Part shown: positions 1-11,209 of the stretch, in pieces
Layout of the letters: each line of letters starts with the position of its first letter
Position numbering within the stretch: position 1 is the stretch's first letter
NCBI RefSeq assembly: GCF_000346465.2
Contig: NC_034014.1
Span: forward strand, 15,348,630-15,412,629
Direction of reading: 5' to 3'
Length of the DNA stretch: 64,000 bases
Origin: Prunus persica
Lineage: Eukaryota; Streptophyta; Magnoliopsida; Rosales; Rosaceae
Made by a program: the position numbers and the translations under genes
The notes under the pieces: generated by a model
What the model saw: only the letters and a program-made list of their open reading frames with translations
What the model was told of the DNA's origin: nothing
Databases searched by the model: none

Positions 1-339
1 TGAAGTTGTTGTGAATTATCCTTGTATGTGAGTTGTTTCCAAATAAATAAAACAAATAAAAGTGTATCCATACTGAAAGTTACATATTTTCATAAATGTG
101 AGAGATGTAGGGTAAGAAATTAAAGCTTCCATAGATGTACACTATGGCTGGCCCGCATGTTAATTTGAGATTTCTAAATTATTCGTGTAGTAGCTGAAGT
201 GCTTATGACTTTACTCTACTTGTTTTCTACAATGAAGGGGTTGTGGCAATTTCTAGCTCCATGGCTACAAAGATATTTTATGCCTTGATTTAATGGCTTT
301 GCCTGTGGTCCATAGTATTCAAAAAAATCCCAAGCCACA
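1..339. other. AT-rich sequence with no recognised gene
   Basis: I see no coding frame or structured repeat here. It adjoins the 3' end of the Harbinger transposase relic on the minus strand and may be the untranslated tail or terminal part of that element. No terminal inverted repeat was identified on this side. Confidence 0.4.
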
Positions 340-1795
340 CAGAGAAGTCATAATGAATTCAATTTATTACAACACACCACGTAAATAAAAACAAGCCACA
401 CAACTCTAAATAAAAACAAGCAACACAATTCAAAATAAAAACAAGCCACACAATCATTGTCCTTGCCCTCGCATGTTCCAAAGATGTGCAACAAGGTCGC
501 CTTTAAGTCATTGTTTGCAATAGGACAACATATTGCTCTATAACGACTCATGTATGCTTCCATGGAGATTCTACCTGTTCTTGGATCCTAGAAAAATCAG
601 CTCCATCATATATCAATGCACAGGCTTTCTTTCAGCTATTTGGATCAGAATCTTCTTCGTCGGACTCTCCATCATAGTAATCATCCTGCTCCTCTTCCAC
701 AATCATGTTGTGTAATATTATGCACGTCATCCTGATGGAATTAAGTTTTGCTAGACTCCATCTTTTGGCCGATTGCCTAATGATTGCAAATCAAGCTTGA
801 ACAATTCCAAAAGCTCTTTTGACGTCCTTACGATATGCCTCTTTCTTGGTGGAAAAATACTCCTCTGCTGCATTCTTAGGATGTTTAATTGATTGAACAA
901 GTGTTTCCCACTTTGAGTATATACCATTAGCAAGGTAATACCCCATGTTGCGCCGACAACTGTTGATGCAGTAGTTTAGTTGAGGTGAGTTACTCTCCTA
1001 GAGGGAATTGAAGAGAGGTGAACGCTTGAGTATGGTGATGTCATTTTGGGCCGTCAGGATTCCAAAGAAAGCATGCCAGATTCATATGTCAAAAGATAGC
1101 ACCACTTCCAAAACAACGGTTGATTTTTTTATTTACCATTGAAAGACCTCTGCCATCCCATTGGACAATTCTTCCACACTTAATGCATGCAGTCAAGCGA
1201 TCCTATCATTCCAGGAAAGAACCGCGGCTCCGTTCTTTCTAGGAGCCTATTCAAGTCCTCATGTGTTGGTTGTTGGAGGTACTCGTCCTTGTATGTGTGA
1301 AAAATTGTAGACAAAATTCACCAAGGTTTTCAATGGATTTCGACTCAAACATCCTCATGGATTCATCAATTTGATCTGCCAAGCTTGCATAGACCAATAT
1401 TCAGAGTGCACTCGCAATCTTTTGGTGGGGCGAGAAACCGAGATTACCTGTAGCATCACTTGTATGCCTGAAGTAGGGGTTGACATTTGGCATATCATTT
1501 ACCAAACGAAGGAAAACATAACGCCTCATTCGGAGTCAATTTCTAAAGTCCTCAGGCGTGTAGATAGGATTTGAGGCGAAGTAGTCTATCATCAATTTTT
1601 GATGCCTAAGAGCTCATCATTTGCCTTGTTGTTGTATTTGCTCCTGAGTCCATAATGTTGTTGAAGTAGCTGCAAGTTTTGTATTTGTGTGCATTTGAGC
1701 ATAATCTTCTTCATCTTCTTCCATCATTTGGCGTCTGCGCTCCTCCCATTCGGAATCCAAGTTGGAACTTAAACCCTAGTTGGAATCCATTGCAG
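340..1795 (-). pseudogene. PIF/Harbinger transposase (ALP1/HARBI1-like), decayed
   Basis: Reading the minus strand from about 1795 downward gives the plant Harbinger DDE-nuclease series in order. It starts with an acidic N-terminus containing EERRRQMMEEDEEDYAQ. Then come MRRYVFLRLVNDMP, FRHTSDATGNLG and the CGRIVQWDGRG block. The C-terminal half has YYLANGIYSKWETLVQSIK, KRAFGIVQA and RMTCIILHNMIVEEE. Family members are about 400 residues, and this relic covers most of that length. It needs several frame changes and contains stops, for example after KRAFGIVQA and in the segment after RHTSDATG, so it cannot make a full transposase. Harbinger elements also need a Myb-like partner protein, and none was recognised nearby. 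I am confident of the family and less so of the ends. Confidence 0.85.
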
Positions 1796-2880
1796 AATTG
1801 GTTGAAAAAGTATAGAAGAATAGAGGAATTATAAAGGAATGAGATAAAGTTGTGAGATATTGAATCGAAAACAGTCCATTTATTGACATTTGAAGATGAA
1901 GATAAGAGATGCCACGTCGACAGAAATCTAATCGGAAATCTGGATAGTTGCTCCTAGACTGACATGTGTCACTCGAAAATCATATCCGAAAAATTATTAA
2001 GATTCCTTCAAAATAAGACTTGCCACGTGGACACAAAATCTTATCAAAAATCATGTTATATGCTTATCAATGTATACGTGTCATATATGGAATATTGTCT
2101 CTAAATAGAAGTTTAATTAAATTAAACAATGCATAGTTGTGGAATATATGAGTGTTGTACCATAGTTTTTCTCAAAATACTAAAATATGAAGGGCCCTAA
2201 AATATAGCCCTGCATGGCTGGAGATGGAAAAATTTAACCCTACACTATTCTTTAAAAAAAATAATATTTTGGAGGGCTAAATTTATAGCCATAGACTACA
2301 TTTAGCCATATAACTGGAGATGGGCCATCTCCAGGTGTAGAGGGCTACATTTAGCCCCTCTAAAAAATGATTTTATAAAGAATAGTGTCAGACTACAATT
2401 TAACCGTCTCCAAGAACAAAGGGCTAAATTTAATATTTTAATAGTTTTTAGTATATGATGTAAATTTATTACTTAATTTAATTAAACTACTATTTATATC
2501 ATATTTAAAATACATTTTAGAAGAGAAAAATATTTTGGGATAGAATTTTTGACATCCACGTGTTGTCATGTGATTAGCCCTATACATTTATGATTAGATT
2601 TTTTCTTGTTCTAAAAACAATTTAAAAATTAATTTAAATGGGAAACAAATGAAAGAAAGTTTGTAAAAGAATGAAAAGATTGTGAGAAATTATGTAAAAT
2701 GATGAAATTGAGGAAGGATAATATGTAAAATGATGAAGATATTGTGAGAAATTATGTAAGAATGAGGTAAGTATTTATACAAAAAAATATTTATGAATTT
2801 TTTAATATTAAAAATATCATTTTTTCTAGATTATTTATAAATAAAAAATAAAAACTAAAAAAAAAAAAGAGCTTACTAAC
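1796..2880. repeat. Harbinger-type terminal-repeat cluster in AT-rich DNA
   Basis: Between about 2193 and 2420 there are three short blocks of the type seen at Harbinger ends (GGAGATGG / CCATCTCC followed by AGGGCTA and TTTAGCCC). Two meet head to head at about 2315-2338, forming a palindrome. A matching end (CACTTGGAGATGGCC followed by TAA) lies at about 3551-3568. This suggests abutting or nested Harbinger or MITE ends around the transposase relic. The remainder, 2430-2880, is AT-rich with no recognisable gene. Confidence 0.5.
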
Positions 2881-2884
2881 GTCA

Positions 2885-3015
2885 AGGATTGAAATATCGG
2901 CCGATACACCGATATATCGTTCTTCTCAACTGTCGACACCGATACTGCGGGGTAAGGCCATATCTTCCCCTGTATCAACGATATATCCTCGATAAGTGCG
3001 ATATGCCCAATATTT
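2885..3015. repeat. Dispersed CGATAT-rich repeat, copy 1
   Basis: A short stretch dense in CGATAT, TATCGG and ATATCG words. The same style of sequence recurs at 14386-14474 and 31625-31670, so it is a dispersed repeat and not chance composition. Its parent element was not identified. Confidence 0.45.
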
Positions 3016-3125
3016 CCTAATACCCATAACAGAACCTAAAAAAATTTAGAAGTTTTGAAGGCAACTGAAGCAAATTGAAACCCAAAAGTAGCTAATCCTT
3101 ACCCATAACCCTATAATTTATTAAT

Positions 3126-3368
3126 ATGAAGAATCTATGCACAATCCACTGCCTACATACCTCCAATCCATCTGAAGAGGAAATGGCGATCAATTTTGAA
3201 TCTATGAGCATAGGAACTAGACCTAGTACTAACTCAAATGAATCTTATGATGGCTATGGTTATGTCATGTCTGATTATAGTGGAACTAGTTATGGAGCTC
3301 AAGATGACAAAACAAAGTATGGACCTACTAGTTGGTTAATCCTAACTATCCCATATATAGGAGGATAG
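3126..3368 (+). other. Short Tyr/Gly-rich open frame, possible transposase tail
   Basis: An 80-codon frame with a Ser/Asn-rich start and a Tyr-Gly-rich core (SYDGYGYVMSDYSGTSYGAQ). Its composition resembles the low-complexity C-terminal tail of some plant hAT-like transposases, but no catalytic or dimerisation motif is present. The CGATAT-rich repeat lies just upstream. I treat it as a possible transposon tail fragment. It could also be chance. No independent function is claimed. Confidence 0.25.
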
Positions 3369-4303
3369 TAGGGAGCTCAAGAGAGACTTATGTGCACCAT
3401 GTTCAAACATGGCTTTCAAACATGTGGCCCTCAATTTAGGAATTGTCCTTTTGTGTAACCCTTCCTGTTTTTTGTAGCCCTTTGTGTAGCCAACTCTTGC
3501 ATATGGGTTTTGGGAATTTAGGTTTATAATTTAGGAATTGGCCCTCACTTGGAGATGGCCTAACCTTCACTTGGAGATGGCTTGTGGTCAGTTTGCCTTT
3601 GTGGGGCTAAACTGAGTGCGAGTGCTGGTTCGAGTGGAGACCATGCTCCTTATTAACTATGGCAAAGGAAACGACCTTTGCAGGTTAGAGGTCCATGGAA
3701 TCATCCTTTTAAGCATTCATATTTGTATCATAAGTACGTGCTAATGTGTGTGCTGTGGCGATTAAGTGTTGTATTCTCATACTTTCAAGGTACGTGTTGG
3801 TGCTACATAAAATAATTTGGGGGCCTGATATCCTAAAAAGAATGTCACATTATGGAATGAAGAAATTAGCTTTGCGCCATATCCATGTCAAATGTAATAA
3901 TAAAAATATTGATGTCGGTACAAAAGAATAGAAAAAAAAAAAAAAAAGGCAAAAACTTAAACACGAAAACTTTGAATGGTTTCAAAAATGCATGAAAATC
4001 AATATGCTGTAAGTTATGAAACTTAAATATTCTTATATATTATTTACAAAATTGAAAAATGAATTTCTTTGGTTAACAAGGGTTATATTTTAACTAATAC
4101 AAGTTATATTTTGTAATAATAATATCATAAGAGATGTTCTTGTACAAAACATGAGCTATATTTCTTAACTATTAAGATAATTTTTTCTTTTACGTTTGAA
4201 CAGTTAAACTCTTGTTTTTTTTAAAGTCCTAACCCGTTGGAAAAATAAAACCCCAATAAAAAAAATTGAAAAGGCTTTGACCAAAAAAAAGAAAAAAAAA
4301 TAA
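3369..4303. other. Intergenic DNA without a recognised gene
   Basis: Non-coding. A Harbinger-like end (CACTTGGAGATGGCC then TAA) is near 3551-3568. The 3700-3930 part holds a 61-codon frame that I regard as chance. From about 3930 the sequence is AT-rich with A-tracts up to the left end of the MULE at 4304. Confidence 0.4.
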
Positions 4304-4420
4304 GGCTTATTTACTATTTCACCCCTTGAATCTCGAGGTCAGTCTCACTTAACCCCCTTGAACTCAAATTTCCTCACTTAACCACTCGTTCTCCTATTCC
4401 GTCTAAACATTACCCCCTTC
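4304..4420 (+). repeat. Left terminal inverted repeat of the MULE
   Basis: Pairs with 6395-6509 in inverted orientation with a modest number of mismatches. The outermost bases are GGCTTATTTACT. Confidence 0.85.
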
Positions 4421-4600
4421 ACTCAACGTTGTAGCATTGACCCGTTAAATGAGCTTGCATGGCATAAAAAGTGGTCCAATTCACACACGTGGTGATGCTG
4501 ATATAGTGAGGGGCGTGTGTTGTCTCAAAGAGGGGAACTAAAAGGGGTTATTTGTTGATTAGGGTTCAAAATAGCTAGGGATTTTGGTAGAGGAAAATGT

Positions 4601-5082
4601 GTGACAACAAGAGATCATACATTATATTTGCCATGGGAATCCATGTCGGGTGGAGACATCGTGGATTGAAGCTAACCCAGGAAGGAGGTTTCAATTTTGT
4701 CAAAGCGTAAGGAATTGACATATTTCTTGATTTTTATTAATTTGTCAATTTGAATATGTGTGTTTTTTCGATGTTGATATATGGGTTGATTGATATAAGG
4801 GAGGAACAACGTGGGCATTTTGAATGGTACGATCCTAAGATGTGCCCCTATTCTAAGGCCATCATACCAGGGTTGATCTGGAATCGTACAAGACTGGAAG
4901 AAGAAATGGTTGTTCTTCGAGCAAAGCAGAAGAAATTATGGGTAGTTTTGATTGTTAGTTGGTTTCTGGTTTTTTGCTTAGGTTTTGTCGTAGATACGTG
5001 TGTTTCAGTGAAAGGAATGCAAATGAAACATTGGAAGCATATGTGTTTTGTGGTAGATCTCATTTTTAATGTTAGTTGTTAA
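4601..5082 (+). pseudogene. GRF-type zinc finger protein with C-terminal membrane segment (MULE-borne)
   Basis: Two exons can be read. Exon 1 (about 4601-4709) carries the RVETSW.E.NPGRRF-type core typical of GRF zinc fingers, but a small indel near 4640 breaks the frame around the first cysteines. It ends at a GC/GTAAGG donor. After an intron, the second exon (from about 4800) gives RGHFEWYDPKMCPYSK, the Trp/Cys half of the finger. A Leu/Glu/Arg-rich helix (RTRLEEEMVVLRAKQKK) follows, and then a hydrophobic segment LWVVLIVSWFLVFCLGFVV, probably a membrane anchor. GRF fingers bind nucleic acid in several eukaryotic proteins. The job of the short plant GRF-plus-anchor proteins is unknown to me. 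A second copy lies at 10596-10935. Confidence 0.7.
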
Positions 5083-5449
5083 CGAAATGAAAATAAGACA
5101 TTGGAAGCACTTTGCTAAATTACAACCTTGCATAGCAATTTTGTCATTTTTTCCTAAACAATTTAATATATGACAAGCGCTAAACTTAACACATAACAAG
5201 CAATGAAAGGAAATTACAACCTTGCATTGATAAATCTCCAAGTAGTTTGGCAAATTTTCCCAAGCAACTTACATTCCAAGCACAAAATATACACTTCCAA
5301 GCATAAACTTTGTGCAGTAGTCTCCAAAATTTTCATTCCAAACTAGTTACCAACTGTTTGCAACAAAATACCATTCAAACTAGTTACATTCCAAATTAGA
5401 TTCCATCCAAACTAGCTACAAAATACCAATGATTATGTGCCTATTTCTG

Positions 5450-5965
5450 TTTGTTTGCTAGATACTTGAATCTCCTTTTAATAGTTGGAAATGGTTGTGA
5501 TTAAAGAACTTGTGGAGCAAGTTGTTAGTGCACTTCACTTGGTCCAGCTTATGAATGCATTTGACTTGGAATAAGTTGTGAGGGCACTTGACTTGGAACA
5601 AGTTATGAGTGCACTTGACTTGGTTCAGCTTCTTACTGCACTCGAGTTGGTCCACCTCTATGTCTTAGTTTCCTCACTTTTTCAAAATAACATACAGTTC
5701 AATATAAGAATACATATGTTCTTAGAACCAAAAACATATAAGATTTTGGAAAACTCACATCAAGTTTAAGTGGTCTTTGCTTCCCTTTGGTTTTTGCAAT
5801 TGAGGTAGTTCTTAGAGGCTCCTATAATATGAAGAAAAAGTACATTAAGTAGATCACAAATTAATATAGATCAAACTCACAAAAAAACAATAAGCAACCT
5901 TGCATTTCAATCTGTTATGACCTTCTGCACCACAGTTGCTGGAGTGAAGGGTTATATGGTATATA
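5450..5965 (-). pseudogene. MURA-type transposase, CCHC knuckle and C-terminal tail only
   Basis: On the minus strand at about 5965-5885 the sequence reads as the zinc-knuckle end of a Mutator transposase (SNCGAEGHNRLKCK, with the first Cys changed to Ser). The tail that follows, 5655-5458, is built from a repeated unit of about ten residues containing QVKC. The MULE transposase core and the SWIM finger, which would lie upstream, are missing. The better preserved sister copy at 11210-11958 supports the reading. Confidence 0.7.
5525..5655. repeat. About 30-bp tandem repeats in the MURA tail
   Basis: Units of about 30 bp built on GTGCACTTGACTTGG, four to five times. Read on the minus strand they encode about ten residues each, containing QVKC. 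The same array recurs at 11405-11545 in the second MULE copy. Confidence 0.7.
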
Positions 5966-6014
5966 GGAAGCCTAATAATACTCATCCCTGACTCTTTTTT
6001 GTCAAGATTCCCTC

Positions 6015-6145
6015 ATGCTTTTTCCCCTACAAAAGTTCAAACACACCAAGATTACCTCCCTTTCCACGACAAAAACTCAAACACCACAAGATTCCCTCCA
6101 TTTCCACAACAAAAGCTCAAACACCCCAAGATTCCCTATTCGTTT
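6015..6145. repeat. Three tandem units of about 40 bp
   Basis: Three successive units each contain ACAAAA.CTCAAACACC, AAGATT and CCCTCC-like segments. They sit between the MURA remnant and the right TIR and are not found in the second MULE copy. They may be captured host sequence or MULE-internal expansion. Confidence 0.6.
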
Positions 6146-6394
6146 TGTTAAGATTACCCAAAACCCCCAAATCTTCCAACGACGGTTCCCAAATCCCAAG
6201 CTGTTCGAACCCAAATTTCAAACGTAGCCCCCTAAAGTCGACAATGAGACTTTTCATATCGATCTCGCCCTTTGCCACATCAGCCCTACTAATGGGTCAC
6301 GCTTTGCACAACATATGTGAATATGTTTGTGAATTAGCCCTCTTTCCTTGCCAAGCAAGCTAGTTTAATGGGTTAATAGGATGACATTGAGCTG

Positions 6395-6509
6395 AGGGGG
6401 TTATTTTTAGATGGAATAGGAGAATGGGTCGTTAAGTGATGAAATTTGAGTTCAAGGGGATTGAGTGAGATCGAGCTCGAGTTCCAAGGGGTGAAACAGT
6501 AAATAAGCC
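6395..6509 (-). repeat. Right terminal inverted repeat of the MULE
   Basis: Inverted partner of 4304-4420. Its outer edge meets the 9-bp target duplication at 6510-6518. Confidence 0.85.
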
Positions 6510-6903
6510 AAAAAACAAAGCTTAATAGCCACTCAAAGTCCCCACCCACCAGACCCCAACAGCCCTGCTAGGTAAATCTCATTCCTTTCTCCTTGCTCAG
6601 ATCAGAAATGATGGCCCCTTCATCTTCTTTCTTGGCCTCCTTCAATCTATCAAACCAGCTACAAATTCTCACCGATGAACCCAAAAATCACCCATGGTTG
6701 GCTATCCAATTTTTTTAGATGATTTCAGTGATTTTTCTTCTCAATTTATTTTGAGTCATTAGATCAAAAAATTTAAATCGAGCTGTTCAAAATTTGATGT
6801 ACCGATACGTCAAATGTGTATTAGAATTTCCAACCCTAGAACAAGCATCTCCTTTTGGCCTTACGTAAAGATTTTTTGTTTCCTTGTCACTAAGGTACAA
6901 ACG
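6510..6903. other. Short host interval between MULE and hAT, with exon-like start
   Basis: A pyrimidine-rich leader precedes an ATG at about 6608 and a short Ser/Leu/Asn-rich frame (MMAPSSSFLASFNLSNQL) that ends within about 35 codons. It looks like a 5' exon or exon fragment, but I do not recognise the protein and there is no clear continuation. The 3' end carries TACAAACG (6896-6903), the left target duplication of the hAT. Confidence 0.3.
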
Positions 6904-7379
6904 AAGGGTGGGCATAATCGATAAACCAATCGAACCGACCGAACTAACTCGAATCAAACTGCAAAATTGATTTTTTTGACCCCCAAAAAAAAAAAGTCAA
7001 TGTCAAAACCTCTGCTGCGGTGCTTTGATTGAAGGGTTTCGATTATTTGGCTTCAATGGAGGTATTTGATTCAATGCAATTACATTTTTATTTTTCAGTT
7101 GTTTATAATCTCTGTTGCTGCTACTATTTATAGTTCAATGGAATTGCATTTTTATTTGTTCTCTATTTTTAATATGTTTCTCTATTTTCAATATGTTTTA
7201 ATTCTGTTTATGGAGTTACTATGATGTGTTTTAAGTTAATAAGTGTCTTTACTTTGTTAAAACGGATAGGAACAGTTTCAAATGAGGCTCAAATTAATGC
7301 CTATCATTGATGCTTCTGTACCTTGTAATGATGTTGCTGCACCTCCTACAACAACATCACCAAATCCACCAACATTATA

Positions 7380-9370
7380 CAACCTAGTCAAAATGGGACT
7401 AGCAATATGCGAAAGCATATAAATACACAATGCTTGCATTACCCTTATAGACACAAGGATAGTAACATACGAAAGCTCACATTTGATCCATCTAAGGGAA
7501 ATGCTCTTGTTTCTAGGAATTCAAACAAGGATGATTGCCTAGATGCTTGTATTAGGATGATTGTTCGAGATGAGCTACCTTTTAGCTTTGTGGAGAGTGA
7601 AAGGTTTAAGGAATTTTGTAGTTTTGCTTGCCCACAATTTCATCCACCTTCTCGTAGAACTCTTGGAAGAATATTTCTAGAAATGTACATGAAAATAAAG
7701 GAGAAGTTGAAAGCTAATCTTCGTTCACATAGGATACCTTACAACCGATACTTGGACATCAGTTCAAAATGTGAATTACATGGTTTTGATTGCCCACTTT
7801 GTTGATTCCGACTATAAAATGCACAAAAGAATCATAAACTTTTGTGTAATTGATAGCCATAAGTGGGAGAGCATTGAAAAATCGCTTGAAAATTGTTTAA
7901 TTGATTAGGGACATGAGAAGATCCTCATAATTACCGCGGATAATGCGAGTGCCAATAGTAAGGCAATTGACTATGTGAGGAAGAAAATCAATGGGTGGAA
8001 AAATTCGAATAGTGTGTTAGGAGGAGTACACATGCATATGAGGTGTAGTGCTCATATAATCAACTGGTTAGTTAAAAAGGATTTGAAGAGATTAGAAAGC
8101 TACATTGTGGCAATCTGTAATGCGGTGAAATATGTGAGGTCCTCACCTTCTCGGTTGAGTTACTTAAAAATGTGTATGGAGAAGAACAAAATAGAGTGTG
8201 AGGGGTTGGTGGTGATAGATGTTCCAATTAGGTGGAACTCAACTTATTTAATGCTTGATGCAACATTGAAATTTCAAAAAACTTTTGATAGGATGGGAGA
8301 TGATCTTGATTCTTTATACTTAATGTACTTCAAGGAAAAGGAAGGAGAGGAAGAGGGAAATGAAGGCATTGAAGGAAGTGGAAACAAGAAGGAAAAGATT
8401 AATAAGAGGGTGGGGCCACGTAGTAATGAAGATTGGGACAATGCCATGACATTTGTGATGTTTTTGAAGACCTTCTATGATGTTACCTTGAAAATTTTAT
8501 CTTCTTTGCATCCAACATCACACACAACTTTTCATGACTTGATTGCCATAGGTGGGGAGATTCAGGACTTGTATAGATATGATGTTACAACTCCTATTAA
8601 AGCACTGACAGTCATGGACACACTTTTAAATGATATGGCAGCATCAATGAGAAAGAAATATGATAAATATTTTGGTGAACTTCATAAAGTAAACCCATTC
8701 TTGATGATAGGAGTTGTGATTGACCCCCGCTTCAATCTTCGGAATTTGAAGCACATCTTTGAGAAAATATTTGAACATGATACTATTTGTGAAAGATTGG
8801 TGGCTCAAAATACAAATGAGGTGAAACAAATTCTTATGAATATGTATGAAGTGTATAAGCCTAGCAGTAACAATGGGGTGCTAATAGTACTACCAATAAG
8901 AGTGGTAGTACTAGTACTAACAATGAAACCTAGTCTTCTTTGATCTTTGGAGGTCATAAACGGAAAAACATGATGGAAAAGTGGAAAAAAATTCAACAAG
9001 AGAGTGATAATGTGGTCCTAACACATGAAATGGATAGGTACTTGTTGGATCCACTTGAAACAATTGATGGTGTGTTTGATATAATAAGGTGGTGGAGAAT
9101 AAAAGGGCTCAAGTATCCAGGTTTGGCATTAATTGCAAGGGATGTACTTGTAATCCCTACATCCACAGTAGCTTCGGAGTCATGTTTTAGCACCGGTGGG
9201 AGAGTGATTGACTCGTTTCAAAGCTCATTGTCTCTTAAGATGGTTGAGGCTTTGATTTACTCTCAAAATTAGATAAGGTCGGATGATATATCTTCATTAC
9301 AATATGTGCCAAACATTGAGGAGATGGAGTTCTATGAATCTATTGAAATGGGTAATATTTTCATTTTTAT
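7380..9370 (+). pseudogene. hAT transposase (Ac/RICESLEEPER-like), broken
   Basis: The first recognisable part is the second half of a BED zinc finger (GTSNMRKHINTQC). The first CxxC pair is missing. The conserved core follows: KLTFDPSKGNALVSR, LPFSFVESERFKEFC, ITADNASANSKAIDYV, HMRCSAHIINWLV, RWNSTYLMLDATLKF and FYDVTLKILS. The C-terminal dimerisation block has STVASESCFSTGGRVID. Frames shift near 7760 and again near 8880-8940. Stops occur near 7905 and after the dimerisation domain at 9270, with homologous sequence continuing to about 9360. Intact proteins of this type run to about 650-700 residues. This one is clearly dead. Confidence 0.9.
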
Positions 9371-10102
9371 AAATATATTTGAATATGATTTTTCTTATTT
9401 TTCTTGTAGAAATGATGGGGGGTAAAACATCCAATGCAAGTTTGAATAAGACTTTCCCTCCCTAGTATGATGAGGACATGTTGGTAGGTTTTTTTATTTA
9501 TCTACTTGTATCTTATTTCAATAATAAGTTGCTAACAATGGTTTGCTTTTTTTGTTTTGATGTAGGTTTGGATGGATGCAGCTAGTGTTTTGGAATGATT
9601 TTCTGATCTTTATGTTTTGCAAGGCTTGAATTTGTCATGCGTTTGAATTTGATTTCTTGTTTTGTATATTTGTTTTTTTTATTGAGTTGTAAGATGTTCT
9701 ATTTCCTTTCCTTGGTTGATTATTGTGATTTGTGAATTTATCATTGATAATTTAGTTGTTTAAAAACTTAAATTAGAAAGAATGATGGGTTTGCATGATT
9801 TGAACTTTTGAAAAACATAAAATTGATTTGGGCCTATTTTAGTAACTGTAAATGATGCTAAGTTTTAGACAAAAAACAAAATTGACGCTAAATTTTTTTA
9901 AAAATGATTTGGGCTTTGAAAAATATTAATTTTGGACTAAGCCCAAAGCATACCAAACATACAGAACCGACCCGTATATATTCGGATCAGACCGACTACT
10001 GATTTCATTTTCTACCCAACTCAACCTGCGAACTGTGAACTTGGACGGTTCTTCTCACAGCTCAACCCAAATGTGACCTGATCTAACCCGTGCCCAGGGC
10101 TA
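9371..10102. other. 3' untranslated and subterminal part of the hAT
   Basis: Non-coding. It contains an intron-like segment and ends in the hAT subterminal region rich in ACCGACC-type words. No separate gene was seen. Confidence 0.5.
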
Positions 10103-10110
10103 TACAAAAG

Positions 10111-10310
10111 TGCCAAACTTGATACAACTTTTTCTTGATTTTTCACTCCATAAATGCAAATACCTAGATGGAGAAACTTGTTGCTAATCAAGAATTCATT
10201 GATTTCATCAAATTCTACAGCAACCTGCTTCCGTGATTCCATTCTACCCCAACTTCATGTGTGAAGCGGAAGAACAAATGGACCTTTGTGAGTTTCTTTT
10301 CCCTTTATGC
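10111..10310 (+). pseudogene. Broken copy of exon 1 of the J-domain gene
   Basis: Positions 10154-10287 match exon 1 of the gene at 31888-32022 base for base over most of their length. They include the start codon region (ATGCAAATACC) and the exon end with its GTGAGT donor. About 40 bp upstream and about 20 bp of intron also match. The copy lacks one net base near 10228-10235, where the gene reads CGCTTGG, so its frame breaks after about 26 codons. Because intron start and 5' flank are included, it was copied from genomic DNA and not from spliced RNA. It lies right against the hAT target duplication and upstream of MULE fragment 2. Confidence 0.85.
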
Positions 10311-10595
10311 CTTTTACAGTAGAAGAATAAATAGATGGATGCCCTTCCATAATTTTCTATTTGTTTTTTGTTTTGCTGAAAAAAGTCCAAGTAATTTATG
10401 TATTTGTTTCTTCATTCGCTCAATACTCAATTGAGGAAAGTTTGTACTTTCTCGTAAATTATGTATCCATTTTGTTTGTTTGAGGCTTTATATATGATAT
10501 AGTTAGGATTTAGTGTTAGAAATCAAAGGGGGACCTATTTGTTGATTAGGATTCAAAATAGCTAGTGATTTTGGGATTTTGGCAAAGGAAAATGG

Positions 10596-10935
10596 CGCAA
10601 CGACAAGAGATCGTACCTTACATTTGCCACTGTGGGAATTCATGTCGAGTGGAGACATCATGGACTGAAGTTAACCCAGGAAGGAGGTTTCAATTCTGAG
10701 AAGGGTAAGGAATTGACATATTTGTTGATTTTTGTTGGTTTTTCAGTTTGAACGTGTGTTTTTCCGATGTTGATATATATATGGGTTGATTGATATAAGG
10801 AGGAACAATGGATGTGGGCATTTTGGTTTTTAGTTGGTTGCTGGTTTTTGCTTTGTTTTTGTGGTAGATCTCATGTGTTTCAGTGAAAAGAATGGAAATG
10901 AAATATTGGAAGCACATGTGTTTTGTGGTATATCT
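10596..10935 (+). pseudogene. GRF zinc finger remnant, second copy
   Basis: Exon 1 reads MAQRQEIVPYICHCGNSC and continues with RVETSWTEVNPGRRFQF, a better preserved GRF first half than copy 1 (CHCG present), then hits a stop. The second exon has lost the FEWYDP..C half by a deletion of roughly 100 bp and keeps only the hydrophobic anchor coding region. It therefore cannot form the full finger. Confidence 0.65.
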
Positions 10936-11209
10936 CATTTTGTAATGTTACTTGTTAAAGAAATGGAAATAAAACATTGGAAGCACCCTGGTAAATTACA
11001 ACCTTGCATAGTAGTTTGGTCATTTTTTTCTAAGCAACTTAATACATAACACGCACTAAACTTAACACATAACAAGCAGTGAAAGGAAATTACAACCTTG
11101 CATTGATAAATCTCCAAATTACAAGCAGTTTGGCAAATTTTCCTTAAGAAACTTACATTCCAAGCACAAACCTTATGCAATAGTCTCCAAAATTTACATT
11201 CCAAACTAG

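Larger units (their letters stand above)
4304..6509. mobile_element. MULE with long TIRs and near-perfect 9-bp target duplication
   Basis: The first and last roughly 115 bp are inverted copies of each other. Both begin GGCTTATTTACT, run through TTTCACCCCTTG, and share TTGAACTCAAATTT and TTCTCCTATTCC. Immediately outside are AAAAAATAA (4295-4303) and AAAAAACAA (6510-6518), a 9-bp duplication with one mismatch. Long TIRs and a 9-bp duplication are the Mutator signature. The 2.2-kb interior holds a plus-strand GRF zinc-finger gene remnant and, convergent to it, the 3' end of a MURA transposase gene on the minus strand. The catalytic part of MURA is absent, so this copy would need a transposase from elsewhere. 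Confidence 0.85.
6904..10102 (+). mobile_element. hAT element with 8-bp target duplication (7/8 match)
   Basis: The left end is AAGGGTGGGCA and the right end is TGCCCAGGGCTA, so the inverted TGGGCA core is shared. The flanks are TACAAACG (6896-6903) and TACAAAAG (10103-10110), an 8-bp duplication with one mismatch as expected for hAT. The sequence just inside both ends is rich in ACCGACC-type words, common in plant Ac-like subterminal regions. The 3.2-kb interior holds a plus-strand transposase relic. Confidence 0.75.
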
